DNA from: Sphingomonas faeni
Lineage (GTDB): Bacteria; Pseudomonadota; Alphaproteobacteria; Sphingomonadales; Sphingomonadaceae
DNA length: 64,000 nucleotides
Direction of reading: 5' to 3'
NCBI RefSeq assembly: GCF_030817315.1
Contig: NZ_JAUSZF010000001.1
Span: 126,501 to 190,500 of the forward strand
Below are positions 28,714 through 37,235 of this stretch, piece after piece (position 1 is the first letter of the stretch; every line of letters starts with the position of its first letter). The translations under genes were made by a program, and so were the position numbers. The notes under the pieces were generated by a model. That model was not told the DNA's origin. It did no database searches and saw nothing but the letters and a program-made list of their open reading frames with translations.

Positions 28714-28797
28714 CCGTCATCCTGACGAAAGTCAGGATCCAGAGCCAGGAGCGTAACGCTTCATAACTCTGGATCCCGGCTTTCGCTGGGATGACGG
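28714..28797. repeat. Intergenic palindrome, family B, inside the ribosomal operon
   Basis: Arms ccgtcatcctgacgaaagtc-agga and tggatcccggctttcgctgg-gatgacgg; the right arm is a blend of family B and the CCCGGCGAACGCCGGG type. It lies between rpsQ and rplN, which are normally adjacent. It begins 9 bp after the rpsQ stop. No U tract follows, so read-through is expected. Confidence 0.85.
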
Positions 28798-28937
28798 TTT
28801 ACATTGGAACCTTGTGTTCCATCGACGGAACGGCTAAGCGGCCGCTCCTCCCCGTTGCGGTTCGTCCGTGGCGGGGTGATTTTTTAGGCGGGGTTCGGTC
28901 GGTATCGACCCCAGAGACAGAGAAGGGATACGGATCC

Positions 28938-29306
28938 ATGATCCAAATGCAGTCCAATCTCGACGTCGCTGACAACAGCGGCGCGAAGCGGGTGCAGTGC
29001 ATCAAGGTGCTTGGGGGTTCCAAGCGTCGTGTTGCAGGTGTTGGCGACATCATCGTCGTCAGCATCAAGGAAGCGCAGCCACGTGGCCGTGTGAAGAAGG
29101 GCGACGTTCACCGCGCGGTGATCGTGCGTACCGCCAAGGATATCCGCCGTGCAGACGGTACGGTCATCCGCTTCGACGGCAATGCCGCGGTGCTGGTCAA
29201 CAAGAACGAGGAGCCGATCGGCACCCGTATCTTCGGCCCAGTCGTTCGCGAGCTGCGCGGCAAGAAGCACATGAAGATCATCAGCCTCGCGCCGGAGGTG
29301 CTGTAA
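28938..29306 (+). CDS. rplN: 50S ribosomal protein L14
   Basis: 122 residues from [18 protein letters not shown], the universal start; AGAAGGGA lies upstream. L14 forms an intersubunit bridge and binds RsfS. Because a palindrome and about 140 bp of further spacer precede it, this gene may begin its own transcription unit (the spc part). One-base overlap with rplX. Confidence 0.97.
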   Translation: MIQMQSNLDVADNSGAKRVQCIKVLGGSKRRVAGVGDIIVVSIKEAQPRGRVKKGDVHRAVIVRTAKDIRRADGTVIRFDGNAAVLVNKNEEPIGTRIFGPVVRELRGKKHMKIISLAPEVL

Positions 29307-29623
29307 TGGCGTCGCAGCGTATCAAGAAGGGCGACAAGGTCATCGTCCTGTCCGGCAAGGACAAGGGCAAGACCGGTGAAGTCACCGTATCTATGCCGAA
29401 GACCGACAAGGTCGTCGTATCGGGCGTCAACATCGCCGTGCGCCACACCAAGCCGACTCAGGGTGACCCGCAGGGTGGCCTGATCCGCAAGGAAGCACCG
29501 ATGCACGTTTCGAAGGTCGCTCACGTGACCGCCGACGGCAAGCCGACCCGCGTCCGCTTCGAGGAGCAGGACGGCAAGAAGGTCCGCGTCGCCGTCAAGA
29601 CCGGGGAGAAGATCAATGGTTGA
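29306..29623 (+). CDS. rplX: 50S ribosomal protein L24
   Basis: 105 residues beginning [21 protein letters not shown], overlapping the rplN stop by one base (TAATG). L24 is an early assembly initiator of the 50S. The KOW motif ([19 protein letters not shown]) is at 8-26. Its end overlaps rplE by 8 bp. Confidence 0.96.
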   Translation: MASQRIKKGDKVIVLSGKDKGKTGEVTVSMPKTDKVVVSGVNIAVRHTKPTQGDPQGGLIRKEAPMHVSKVAHVTADGKPTRVRFEEQDGKKVRVAVKTGEKING

Positions 29624-30251
29624 TCAGAACACTGGCGCAGAGACCCAGGGCGAGAACACCGGCACCGAGGCCGTCTACGTCGCGCGCATGCGCAAGCTGT
29701 ACGACGAGACGATCATCAAGGCGATGACCGAGAAGTTCGGTTACAAGAACGTCATGGAGATCCCCCGGCTCGACAAGATCGTGCTGAACATGGGCGTCGG
29801 CGAAGCCACGCAGGACAAGAAGAAGGTCGACCAGGCTGCTTCCGAAATGGAGCTGATCGCCGGCCAGAAGCCTGTCGTGACGAAGGCCAAGAAGTCGATC
29901 GCGCAGTTCAAGCTGCGTGAAGGCATGCCGATCGGCGTGAAGGTCACCCTTCGCCGCGAGCGCATGTACGAGTTCCTCGACCGTTTCATCACGATCGCTC
30001 TTCCCCGCGTCCGCGATTTCCGCGGGCTCAACCCGAAGAGCTTCGATGGCCGTGGCAACTATGCCTGCGGTATCAAGGAGCAGATCGTGTTCCCAGAAAT
30101 CAGCTATGACCGGGTCGACAAGATCCGCGGCATGGATGTGATCGTGACGACGACCGCAAAGACCGACGATGAGGCTCGCGAGCTTCTGCGTCTGTTCGGT
30201 TTCCCGTTCCCGATCGAAGACGACGCTGCCGACGAGAAGAAGGCAGCTTAA
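29616..30251 (+). CDS. rplE: 50S ribosomal protein L5 with extended ends
   Basis: 211 residues against 179 in E. coli. The extra length is a polar N-terminal part ([18 protein letters not shown], before the conserved [11 protein letters not shown]) and an acidic/Lys tail ([11 protein letters not shown]). L5 binds 5S rRNA. The core motifs [31 protein letters not shown] and [17 protein letters not shown] are normal. The ATG overlaps rplX by 8 bp, which supports the longer start. Confidence 0.95.
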   Translation: MVDQNTGAETQGENTGTEAVYVARMRKLYDETIIKAMTEKFGYKNVMEIPRLDKIVLNMGVGEATQDKKKVDQAASEMELIAGQKPVVTKAKKSIAQFKLREGMPIGVKVTLRRERMYEFLDRFITIALPRVRDFRGLNPKSFDGRGNYACGIKEQIVFPEISYDRVDKIRGMDVIVTTTAKTDDEARELLRLFGFPFPIEDDAADEKKAA

Positions 30252-30258
30252 TCTAAGT

Positions 30259-30354
30259 CCCCCTCCCGCTTGCGGGAGGGGTCAGGGGAGGGGCCTCGCG
30301 CCTGACAGGCGCTGGTCCTTCCCTCCCCCAACCCCTCCCGCAAGCGGGAAGGGA
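30259..30354. repeat. Intergenic palindrome, family D (CCCCTCCCGCttGCGGGAGGGG)
   Basis: Each arm is a self-pairing unit (cccctcccgcttgcgggagg and acccctcccgcaagcgggaa) and the two pair with each other around ggcctcgcgcctgacaggcg. It lies between rplE and rpsN inside the spc operon. The same family is at 47673-47818. Confidence 0.85.
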
Positions 30355-30379
30355 GCTAGCAAAGAAAGAACTTAAGTCG

Positions 30380-30685
30380 ATGGCGAAACTGAGTTCAGTC
30401 AACAAGAACGAGCGCCGCAAGCGCATGGTCAAGCAGTATGCCCCGAAGTACGCGGCACTGAAGGCGATCGCAGCGGACAAGACGCTCGACGATGGTGAGC
30501 GTCTGATCGCTCGCCTCAAGATGGCGGCACTGCCGCGCAACGCGAACCCGACCCGCATCCGTAACCGGTGCGAGCTGACCGGTCGCCCGCGCGCCTATTA
30601 CCGCAAGTTCCGGCTCTGCCGTATTCAGCTGCGCGATCTGGCCAACAAGGGCCTCATCCCCGGCGTCACGAAGTCGAGCTGGTAA
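30380..30685 (+). CDS. rpsN: 30S ribosomal protein S14 (zinc-free type)
   Basis: 101 residues, the long form without a zinc-binding CxxC...CxxC set. S14 is in the 30S head. [23 protein letters not shown] (near 57-79, in parts) and the final GVTKSSW are standard. It begins 25 bp after a family D palindrome; no clear SD beyond AAGAAAGAA. Confidence 0.97.
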   Translation: MAKLSSVNKNERRKRMVKQYAPKYAALKAIAADKTLDDGERLIARLKMAALPRNANPTRIRNRCELTGRPRAYYRKFRLCRIQLRDLANKGLIPGVTKSSW

Positions 30686-30695
30686 GGACTAAATC

Positions 30696-31091
30696 ATGGC
30701 AGTGACCGATCCCCTGGGTGATTTGCTCACCCGTATCCGTAATGGCCAGCGCGCGAAGAAGGACTCCGTCCTCACGCCGGCGTCGAAGCTGCGCGTCCGC
30801 GTGCTCGACGTTCTGCAGCGCGAAGGCTACATCCGTGGCTATAGCGAAGAGCAGATGGGCCCCGCGGCCGGCCTTCGCATCGAGCTGAAGTATTTCGAGG
30901 GCCAGCCTGCGATCAAGCATGTTGCGCGCGTCTCGAAGCCCGGCCGTCGCGTCTATTCCGGCTCGCAGGAACTCCCGCGCGTCCGTAACGGCCTCGGCAT
31001 CACTATCGTCTCGACGCCCCGCGGCGTGCTGTCGGATTCCGAAGCACGCGAGCAGAACGTCGGCGGCGAAGTCCTCGCGGAGGTGTTCTGA
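30696..31091 (+). CDS. rpsH: 30S ribosomal protein S8
   Basis: 131 residues. S8 binds 16S helix 21 and in E. coli represses spc translation. The N-terminal [14 protein letters not shown] and C-terminal [20 protein letters not shown] are normal. AAGGAC precedes the ATG; its stop overlaps the rplF start by one base. Confidence 0.97.
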   Translation: MAVTDPLGDLLTRIRNGQRAKKDSVLTPASKLRVRVLDVLQREGYIRGYSEEQMGPAAGLRIELKYFEGQPAIKHVARVSKPGRRVYSGSQELPRVRNGLGITIVSTPRGVLSDSEAREQNVGGEVLAEVF

Positions 31092-31624
31092 TGAGCCGCA
31101 TTGGTAAGAAGCCGGTCACCGTACCGGCCGGCATCACGCCGACCATCGAGAACAAGCAGCTGACGATGAAGGGCCCCAAAGGTACCCTCAAGATGCCGCT
31201 TCGCGACGAGATCAGCTACACGATCGAAGACGGCGGCATTTCGGTGCAGCCGGCCAACGACACCAAGCGTGCGCGCGCGTTCTGGGGCATGCAGCGGACC
31301 ATGGTGCAGAACCTGGTCACCGGCGTGTCGGAAGGCTTCACCAAGAAGCTGCTGATCACCGGCGTCGGCTATCGTGCCGCAGCGCAGGGTCGCAACCTCA
31401 AGCTGCAGCTCGGCTACAGCCACGACGTCAACATCGACGTGCCGGAGGGGATCGAAGTCAAGACCCCCGACAACACGACGATCGAGATCTCGGGTTCGGA
31501 CAAGCAGATGGTCGGTCAGCTGGCCGCGGAAATTCGTCAGTGGCGCAAGCCTGAGCCTTACAAGGGCAAGGGTATCAAGTACGACGGCGAGTTCATCTTC
31601 CGCAAGGAAGGGAAGAAGAAGTAA
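31091..31624 (+). CDS. rplF: 50S ribosomal protein L6
   Basis: 177 residues, same as E. coli. L6 supports the factor-binding site near the sarcin-ricin loop. [14 protein letters not shown] at the start and [15 protein letters not shown] near the end are the family signatures. One-base overlaps at both ends (rpsH, rplR). Confidence 0.98.
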   Translation: MSRIGKKPVTVPAGITPTIENKQLTMKGPKGTLKMPLRDEISYTIEDGGISVQPANDTKRARAFWGMQRTMVQNLVTGVSEGFTKKLLITGVGYRAAAQGRNLKLQLGYSHDVNIDVPEGIEVKTPDNTTIEISGSDKQMVGQLAAEIRQWRKPEPYKGKGIKYDGEFIFRKEGKKK

Positions 31625-31980
31625 TGACCAAGGGACTTTCTCTTTTCGCCAAGCGGCGTCGCCGCAACCGTACCGCGCTCCGCGCACGTGCAGGCACCCG
31701 TCCGCGGTTGTCGGTGCATCGCTCGGGCAAGCACATCTATGCCCAGGTGATCGACGATGCCGCTGGCACGACGGTCGCATCGGCCTCGACGCTGGAGAAG
31801 GACGTGCGCGGCACGTCCGGCGCCAACATCGACGCGGCGACTTCAGTCGGCAAGCGCGTCGCCGAGGCTGCCAAGGCAGCGGGCGTGACGCAGGTCGTGT
31901 TCGATCGCGGCGGCTTCCTCTACCACGGTCGCGTGAAGGCTCTTGCCGATGCCGCGCGCGAAGCCGGATTGGAGTTCTAA
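31624..31980 (+). CDS. rplR: 50S ribosomal protein L18
   Basis: 118 residues. L18 carries 5S rRNA into the 50S together with L5 and L25. The basic N terminus ([25 protein letters not shown], in parts) and the end [26 protein letters not shown] are standard. It overlaps rplF by one base and is followed by rpsE three bases later. Confidence 0.98.
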   Translation: MTKGLSLFAKRRRRNRTALRARAGTRPRLSVHRSGKHIYAQVIDDAAGTTVASASTLEKDVRGTSGANIDAATSVGKRVAEAAKAAGVTQVVFDRGGFLYHGRVKALADAAREAGLEF

Positions 31981-31983
31981 GAC

Positions 31984-32775
31984 ATGGCTGACGAAAACAA
32001 CACGCCAGCAGTCATCCCGGTTGAGATGACGGCACAGGATGCAAACCTCACCCCGGCGCCGACTGGCTACCAGGGTGGCGGCAACTCCGGTGGCGGTCGC
32101 GGTCGCGGCGGTCCCGGTGGCGGCGGTGGTGGTCGTGGTGGCCCCGGCGGCAACCGCAGCGGTGGCCCCGGTGGCAACCGCGGTGGTCGTGACGGCGGTC
32201 GCGGTCGCGACAATCGTGGCGGTCGTCCGGGTGCGGATGATGGCGGCGAGGAGCTGATCGAGAAGCTGGTGCACATCAACCGCGTCTCGAAGACCGTCAA
32301 GGGCGGTAAGCGCTTCGGCTTCGCAGCGCTCGTCGTCGTCGGCGACGGCAAGGGTCGTGCAGGCTTCGGTCATGGCAAGGCACGCGAAGTGCCGGAAGCC
32401 ATCTCGAAGGCGACGGCTGCTGCCAAGAAGAAGATGGTTCGCGTTCCTTTGAAGGACGGTCGCACGCTGCATCATGACGGCAACGGTCACTTCGGTGCCG
32501 GCAAGGTCACGCTGCGTTCGGCACCTCAGGGTACGGGCATCATCGCCGGTGGCCCGATGCGCGCAGTCTTCGAATCGCTGGGCGTTGCGGACGTTGTGAC
32601 CAAGTCGGTCGGCACGTCTAACCCCTACAACATGATCCGCGCCACGTTCGAGGCCCTTGGCGAGCAGACCTCGCCCAAGGCCGTCGCACAGCGTCGCGGC
32701 AAGAAGATCGCCGACCTGCTCGGCCATGGTGGTTCGAAGACCGCCGAGGCCGATGCAGCTGCGATCACGGAGTAA
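31984..32775 (+). CDS. rpsE: 30S ribosomal protein S5 with Gly/Arg-rich N-terminal extension
   Basis: 263 residues against 167 in E. coli. The standard S5 domains begin at about 88 ([21 protein letters not shown]) and run to the end, including the spectinomycin-loop region and [12 protein letters not shown]. In front lies an acidic/polar stretch (1-33) and a block of about 50 residues made of GGR, GRGG, GGPGG and GGNR units, an RGG-like low-complexity RNA-binding type segment. S5 sits at the mRNA entry, so the tail would project near incoming mRNA. The start ATG is three bases after rplR with AAG-AC upstream, so the extension is translated. Followed by rpmD after 6 bp. Confidence 0.95.
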   Translation: MADENNTPAVIPVEMTAQDANLTPAPTGYQGGGNSGGGRGRGGPGGGGGGRGGPGGNRSGGPGGNRGGRDGGRGRDNRGGRPGADDGGEELIEKLVHINRVSKTVKGGKRFGFAALVVVGDGKGRAGFGHGKAREVPEAISKATAAAKKKMVRVPLKDGRTLHHDGNGHFGAGKVTLRSAPQGTGIIAGGPMRAVFESLGVADVVTKSVGTSNPYNMIRATFEALGEQTSPKAVAQRRGKKIADLLGHGGSKTAEADAAAITE

Positions 32776-32781
32776 GCGATC

Positions 32782-32958
32782 ATGGCAACCATCAAGATCA
32801 CGCAGACCGGTTCGCCGATCCGCCGCGAGAAGGACCAGCGCGCAACGCTGATCGGTCTCGGCCTGAACAAGATGCACAGGACCCGCGAGCTGGAAGACAG
32901 CCCAGAGGTCCGCGGCATGATCCGCAAGGTGCAGCACATGGTGTCGGTCGAAGGCTGA
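32782..32958 (+). CDS. rpmD: 50S ribosomal protein L30
   Basis: 58 residues, a typical short gene. [19 protein letters not shown] leads into [20 protein letters not shown] and the basic end VQHMVSVEG; these are the family's core motifs. It lies between rpsE and rplO as in most bacteria, but a 10-bp hairpin and 120 bp of spacer separate it from rplO. Confidence 0.95.
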   Translation: MATIKITQTGSPIRREKDQRATLIGLGLNKMHRTRELEDSPEVRGMIRKVQHMVSVEG

Positions 32959-32987
32959 GCCTTCACGCTACCTAGTGACAAATACCG

Positions 32988-33018
32988 GGAAGGGGGCTAA
33001 CGGCCCCCTTCCTTATTT
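32988..33018 (+). terminator. Possible weak terminator or attenuator between rpmD and rplO
   Basis: GGAAGGGGGC / GCCCCCTTCC, a perfect 10-bp stem with a five-base loop followed by TTATTT. The T tract is interrupted, so partial termination is the most that can be claimed. The next 60 bp look unstructured and end with an SD for rplO. Confidence 0.5.
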
Positions 33019-33078
33019 CCGGATTCGAACCCGGCGATTTCAAACCAGCGCGTAACAAGCGAAAGCGAGTGCATTACC

Positions 33079-33621
33079 ATGAAGCTCAACGAACTCCGCG
33101 ATAACGAAGGTGCCCGTAAGTCCAAGATGCGCGTCGGACGCGGCATCGGCTCGGGCAAGGGCAAGACCGCAGGCCGCGGCCAGAAGGGCCAGAAGAGCCG
33201 CGAGGGCGTGTCCATCGCCGGCTTCGAAGGCGGCCAGATGCCGCTCCACATGCGTCTGCCTAAGCGCGGCTTCAACAACATCTTCCGCAAGGACTTCGCA
33301 GAGGTCAACCTCGGCGCGATCCAGCTCGCGGTCGACGCCGGCAAGATCGAGGCGAACGCCACGCTCGACCACGACGCGCTGAAGGCCGCTGGCCTGGCAC
33401 GCGGCGGCAAGGACGGCGTCCGCCTCCTCGCCAAGGGCGAGCTGACCACGGTCCTCTCGTTCACCGTCGACGGCGCGTCGAAGGGCGCGATCGAAGCGGT
33501 CGAGAAGATCGGCGGCAAGGTCGAAGTGATCCACTTCGTCCCCGCAGCCGAGAAGGCTGCCGCCAAGAAGGGCGTGAAGTACAAGGAGCGTGCGGCGCAC
33601 AAGGCGTCGTTCAAGGCTTAA
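33079..33621 (+). CDS. rplO: 50S ribosomal protein L15
   Basis: 180 residues (144 in E. coli); the difference is a C-terminal Lys/Ala-rich tail ([23 protein letters not shown]) plus small insertions. L15 is a late-assembly 50S protein. N-terminal [22 protein letters not shown] and the Gly-rich [20 protein letters not shown] are classical. A strong terminator follows before secY, so secY may have its own promoter. Confidence 0.97.
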   Translation: MKLNELRDNEGARKSKMRVGRGIGSGKGKTAGRGQKGQKSREGVSIAGFEGGQMPLHMRLPKRGFNNIFRKDFAEVNLGAIQLAVDAGKIEANATLDHDALKAAGLARGGKDGVRLLAKGELTTVLSFTVDGASKGAIEAVEKIGGKVEVIHFVPAAEKAAAKKGVKYKERAAHKASFKA

Positions 33622-33631
33622 GCCGAACCGG

Positions 33632-33668
33632 AAGGGGGCGGGTGCTGATGCGCTCGCCCCCTTTTTGT
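33632..33668 (+). terminator. Intrinsic terminator after rplO
   Basis: AAGGGGGCG ... CGCCCCCTT outer stem continued by GTGC/GCGC around TGAT, followed by TTTTTGTTT. Strong for plus-strand transcripts; it would separate the spc ribosomal genes from secY-adk. Confidence 0.88.
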
Positions 33669-33735
33669 TTGCCTGACCGAGCATCTTCCGATCGCCCACT
33701 TCTGATCTGCCCCCGTTGAGGGACTTCCCATCCTC

Positions 33736-33807
33736 CGTTCGCCCTGAGCGAAGTCGAAGGGTACGTCACTCGGGGCAATGTCCTTCGACTTCGCTCAGAA
33801 CGAACGG
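33736..33807. repeat. Intergenic palindrome, family F (CGTTCGcCCTGAGCGAAGTCGAAGG)
   Basis: Arms ccgttcgccctgagcgaagt (then cgaagg) and gtccttcgacttcgctcaga (then acgaacgg). A degraded relative may lie at about 6295-6350 (cgttcgtgctgagtagagac). It occupies the middle of the rplO-secY spacer. Confidence 0.8.
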
Positions 33808-33924
33808 GACAGGGGGCGACCGGAATTCGCCTTGGCATTAGACAAGCGCGCTCCTGCGCCTATATGAGCGGCGGGGGCGGTCACAACGCATCCCGCCTTC
33901 TTTGTTTCCAGGACGATCACACGC

Positions 33925-35289
33925 ATGGCATCCGCAGCCGACCAGATGGCGCAAAGCATCAGCCTTTCGAAATTCGCGAAGGCGACCGACCTCAAGAAGC
34001 GGTTGTGGTTCACGATCGGTGCGCTGATCATTTTCCGCCTGCTCAGCTATGTCCCGCTGCCGGGTGTCGACCCCACCGCGCTCGGTTTGCTCTCGCAGCA
34101 GACGCAGGGCGGCGTGCTCGACTTCTTCAACACCTTCTCGGGTGGCTCGCTCAGCCGCATGTCGCTGATCGCGCTCGGCGTGATGCCCTACATCACCGCC
34201 TCGATCGTGGTGCAGCTCGCGACCTCGCTGTCGCCGACGCTCGCCGCCATCAAGAAGGACGGCGAATCGGGCCGCAAGCGCCTCAACCAGTACACCCGCT
34301 ACGGCACCGTCGGCCTGACCGCGGTGCAGGGCTATTTCATCGCCGTCGGCCTTGAAACGCTCGGTGCCGCACAAGGCATTCAGGCGGTCATCGAGCCCGG
34401 CATGATGTTCCGCGTCGCCGCGGTCATCTCGCTGATTGGCGGTACGATGTTCCTGATGTGGCTTGGCGAGCAGATCACCAGCCGCGGCATCGGCAACGGC
34501 GTCTCGCTGATCATCATGGCCGGCATCGTCGCGCATCTGCCCGTCACGCTCGTCAACCTGCTCGAAGGCGGTCGCTCGGGCTCGCTCGATCCGATCAAGC
34601 TGATCGGCATCGTCGTCGCGGTGGTCGTGCTGATCCTCTTCATCTGCTTTATGGAGCGCGCACAGCGCCGCATCCTGATCCAGTATCCCAAGCGCCAGAC
34701 GCAGCGCGGCATGCAGGCCGATCGCAGCCATCTGCCGCTGAAGATCAACACCGCCGGTGTGATCCCGCCGATCTTTGCGTCGTCGCTGCTGCTGATGCCG
34801 CTGACGATCTCGCAGTTCGCCGGCCAGCGCGTCGCAGGCGAATCGAACTGGGGCGATTTCATCATCACCCTCAACCAGTACCTGCAGCATGGCAGCCCTG
34901 TGTACATGCTGCTGTACGGCGCCGGCATCATCTTCTTTTCGTTCTTTTACACCGCGGTCGTCTTCAACCCCGAGGAAACCGCCGACAATCTGAAGCGCAA
35001 TGGCGGGTTCATCCCCGGCATCCGCCCGGGCAAGAACACCGAGAATTACTTCGACTACGTGCTGACCCGCATCACCGTGATCGGCGCCGCGTATCTGACG
35101 ATCATCTGCCTGTTGCCGGAATATCTGGTGACCGCGTTGCAGATCCCGTTCTACCTCGGTGGCACCAGCCTGCTGATCGTCGTCAACGTGACGATGGACA
35201 CGGTGACGCAGATTCAGTCGCATCTGCTGGCACACCAGTATGGCGACCTGATCAAGAAGGCGAAGCTCAAGGGCAATCGACTTCGTTAA
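33925..35289 (+). CDS. secY: Preprotein translocase subunit SecY
   Basis: 454 residues with ten predicted transmembrane helices. SecY forms the protein-conducting channel with SecE and SecG. The N-terminal cytoplasmic stretch (AQSISLSKFAKATDLKKRLWFT), the plug region after helix 1 (GVDPTALGLL), and the cytoplasmic loop that contacts SecA/ribosome (RIPIQYPKRQ-like sequence LIQYPKRQTQRGM) are present. The spacer before it holds a terminator and a palindrome, so transcription may start anew here. adk follows after 51 bp. Confidence 0.97.
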   Translation: MASAADQMAQSISLSKFAKATDLKKRLWFTIGALIIFRLLSYVPLPGVDPTALGLLSQQTQGGVLDFFNTFSGGSLSRMSLIALGVMPYITASIVVQLATSLSPTLAAIKKDGESGRKRLNQYTRYGTVGLTAVQGYFIAVGLETLGAAQGIQAVIEPGMMFRVAAVISLIGGTMFLMWLGEQITSRGIGNGVSLIIMAGIVAHLPVTLVNLLEGGRSGSLDPIKLIGIVVAVVVLILFICFMERAQRRILIQYPKRQTQRGMQADRSHLPLKINTAGVIPPIFASSLLLMPLTISQFAGQRVAGESNWGDFIITLNQYLQHGSPVYMLLYGAGIIFFSFFYTAVVFNPEETADNLKRNGGFIPGIRPGKNTENYFDYVLTRITVIGAAYLTIICLLPEYLVTALQIPFYLGGTSLLIVVNVTMDTVTQIQSHLLAHQYGDLIKKAKLKGNRLR

Positions 35290-35340
35290 GCTGCGGGTCT
35301 AACCCAGTAAAATCCTGCACGAACGAGGGGAGTGCGTTTC

Positions 35341-35991
35341 GTGAATATCATCCTTCTTGGACCGCCGGGCGCGGGCAAGGGCACCCAGGCCGCCACGCTC
35401 GTCAGCGAGCGCGGCATGGTGCAGCTTTCGACCGGCGACATGCTGCGTGCAGCGGTCGCCGCCGGAACGCCGGTCGGCCTCCAGGCGAAGTCCGTGATGG
35501 CATCGGGCGGTCTCGTTTCGGACGAGATCGTCTCGGGCATCATCGGCGAGCGTCTCGACCAGCCGGATACCGCGAACGGCGTCATCTTCGACGGCTACCC
35601 GCGGACTGCCGCGCAGGCCGAAGCGCTCGACGGTTTGCTGGCGGATCGCGGCCGCACGCTCGACTATGTCATCGAACTCGGGGTCGACGAAGCCGCGTTG
35701 ATCGACCGTGTCGTTGGCCGCTACACCTGCGCCAAGTGCGGCACGGGCTATCACGATCGCTACAAGAAGCCGGTCGTTGCGGGCGTCTGCGACGTCTGCG
35801 GCGCGACCGAGTTCAAGCGCCGTCCCGACGACAACGCCGAAACCGTCCAAAATCGCATGGCCGAATACCGCGCGAAGACCGCACCGATCTTGCCGATCTA
35901 CGACGCACGAGGCCTGGTCCACCGCGTCGACGGCATGGCCGACATCGCGCACGTGGGCTCGGCGATCGCTTCGATCCTCGACGGTAAGTAA
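35341..35991 (+). CDS. adk: Adenylate kinase, zinc-LID form
   Basis: 216 residues from a GTG with GAGGGG 10 nt upstream; an in-frame GTG nine bases earlier is too close to that SD. It converts ATP + AMP to 2 ADP. Walker A GPPGAGKGT is at residues 7-15; the NMP site (LSTGDMLRAA) and R-rich LID are standard. The long LID carries two Cys pairs (YTCAKCGTGY ... VCDVCGATE) that bind structural zinc as in Gram-positive and many alphaproteobacterial enzymes. The normal next genes (rpsM, rpsK, rpoA, rplQ) are not present after it. Confidence 0.97.
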   Translation: MNIILLGPPGAGKGTQAATLVSERGMVQLSTGDMLRAAVAAGTPVGLQAKSVMASGGLVSDEIVSGIIGERLDQPDTANGVIFDGYPRTAAQAEALDGLLADRGRTLDYVIELGVDEAALIDRVVGRYTCAKCGTGYHDRYKKPVVAGVCDVCGATEFKRRPDDNAETVQNRMAEYRAKTAPILPIYDARGLVHRVDGMADIAHVGSAIASILDGK

Positions 35992-36015
35992 GCTTAGATA
36001 ATCGTAGGTAAGTAT

Positions 36016-36069
36016 GTTCTCCCGCGAAGGCGGGAGAACAGTCTGGGCTCCTGCCTTCGCGGGAGAACA
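36016..36069. repeat. Intergenic palindrome, family C
   Basis: gttctcccgcgaaggcggga (then gaacagtctgggc) facing tcctgccttcgcgggagaac. Lies 25 bp after the adk stop; its left half alone is also a hairpin (TTCTCCCGC...GCGGGAGAA). Confidence 0.8.
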
Positions 36070-36110
36070 AGATTGGGACTGCGACGTTGCGACTCTTTTT
36101 CCCCCTACTC

Positions 36111-36216
36111 CGTCATCCCGGCGAACGCCGGGACTCATGGATACGGCGGACCACCCGTTAGCGTGCAACCATCACCGAACCGCAACCATGGGTCCCGGCG
36201 TTCGCCGGCATGACGG
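36111..36216. repeat. Intergenic palindrome, family B-variant (CGTCATCCCGGCGAACGCCGGGA)
   Basis: Left arm cgtcatcccggcgaacgccg (then ggactcatgg), right arm accatgggtcccggcg followed by ttcgccggcatgacgg. Same overall outline as family B with CCGGCGAACGCCGG in place of CTGACGAAAGTCAG. Confidence 0.82.
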
Positions 36217-36537
36217 GGGGGTATGGACGTATCGTCGGGGGCCTTGCCGCACTGATGGGTTAACGCCCCACTGGTACCGCATTCGCTTTCGCCGTTGCCC
36301 GCGTAAGAACATCCACCAACATGACGAAATTGTCACCCGTCGGTCATCGCCCTGACCCCCTCCCGATCCTAGAACCAACACGTGGCCAGCAACGGTCGGA
36401 CGAGTTTCCAGAGATCGGTGCCCGTCACTCCCGGGGGTACCGTGGGGGCCGGTGGGAAGACTTCTTTCCGCCGGCCTTTCCGTTTATGAGGGTCGGCGAT
36501 AGTGACCGAATTCGGTGGCAGGGAAGGTGATACCGCG
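36217..36537 (+). other. Upstream region of the two-component operon
   Basis: About 320 bp without a convincing gene. It must hold the promoter of the OmpR/kinase pair. A GTG at 36502 could extend the regulator by 12 residues. I see no clear direct repeat that could be the regulator's own operator. Confidence 0.4.
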
Positions 36538-37230
36538 TTGAGCCGCAAGATTTTGATCGTCGAGGACGATGCGTCGACCTCCGCCTATCTTGCCAAGGGT
36601 CTCGCGGAAGCCGGCCATGCGATCGAAGCCTGTGCGGACGGCCGCGATGGCCTGTTCCTGGCGAGCGAAGGCATTTTCGACCTTATTATAGCCGATCGCA
36701 TGCTGCCCGGACTGGACGGCTTGTCGATGGTCAGCGCGATCCGTGCCGCCGGCATCGCCACCCCGGTGCTGATCCTGTCGGCACTTGCGGCGGTCGACGA
36801 CCGCGTCGATGGCCTCAAGGCCGGCGCCGACGACTATCTCTGCAAACCCTTCTCGTTCGCCGAATTGTCAGCGCGAATCGAGGCGCTGGTTCGGCGCTCC
36901 GATCGCGCTGCCACCGAACCGCAAAAGACCAAGCTTTCCGTCGGTGACCTTGAGATTGACCTTCTCGCCCGCGCCGTCTCGCGTGCCGGCCGCTCGATCC
37001 CGCTCGGCGCGCGCGAATTCAACCTGCTCGAATTTCTCGCCCGCCACGCCGGCCAGGTCGTGACCCGCACGATGATGCTCGAGAAGATCTGGAACTATCA
37101 TTTCGACCCGGGCTCGAACGTGGTCGACGTGCACATCGGCCGCCTCCGCCGCAAGCTCGAGGACGGCTTCCCCACGCCGATTCTGCACACCGTGCGGGGG
37201 GCAGGATACCGGCTCGCCGTCGAAGGCTGA
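36538..37230 (+). CDS. OmpR-family response regulator
   Basis: 230 residues from a TTG (MSRKILIVEDD) preceded by GGAAGG at 10 nt; a GTG at 36502 gives 242. Receiver domain: acidic pair at 10-11, phosphoacceptor Asp53 in IIADRMLPG, Thr/Ser switch (LILSALA) and Lys near 103 (DYLCKPFSF). The winged-helix DNA-binding domain occupies about 130-228 (FNLLEFLARHAGQVVTRTMMLE, GSNVVDVHIGRLRRKLE). The histidine kinase begins 5 bp after its stop, so the two form one signalling pair. The signal and regulon are unknown; this architecture is often used for metal or envelope stress. Confidence 0.93.
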   Translation: MSRKILIVEDDASTSAYLAKGLAEAGHAIEACADGRDGLFLASEGIFDLIIADRMLPGLDGLSMVSAIRAAGIATPVLILSALAAVDDRVDGLKAGADDYLCKPFSFAELSARIEALVRRSDRAATEPQKTKLSVGDLEIDLLARAVSRAGRSIPLGAREFNLLEFLARHAGQVVTRTMMLEKIWNYHFDPGSNVVDVHIGRLRRKLEDGFPTPILHTVRGAGYRLAVEG

Positions 37231-37235
37231 TTGGG

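Noticed and set aside
33838..35235. 465-residue frame antisense to secY
   Set aside because: Low-complexity His/Asp/Gln/Arg shadow; secY on the other strand is certain.
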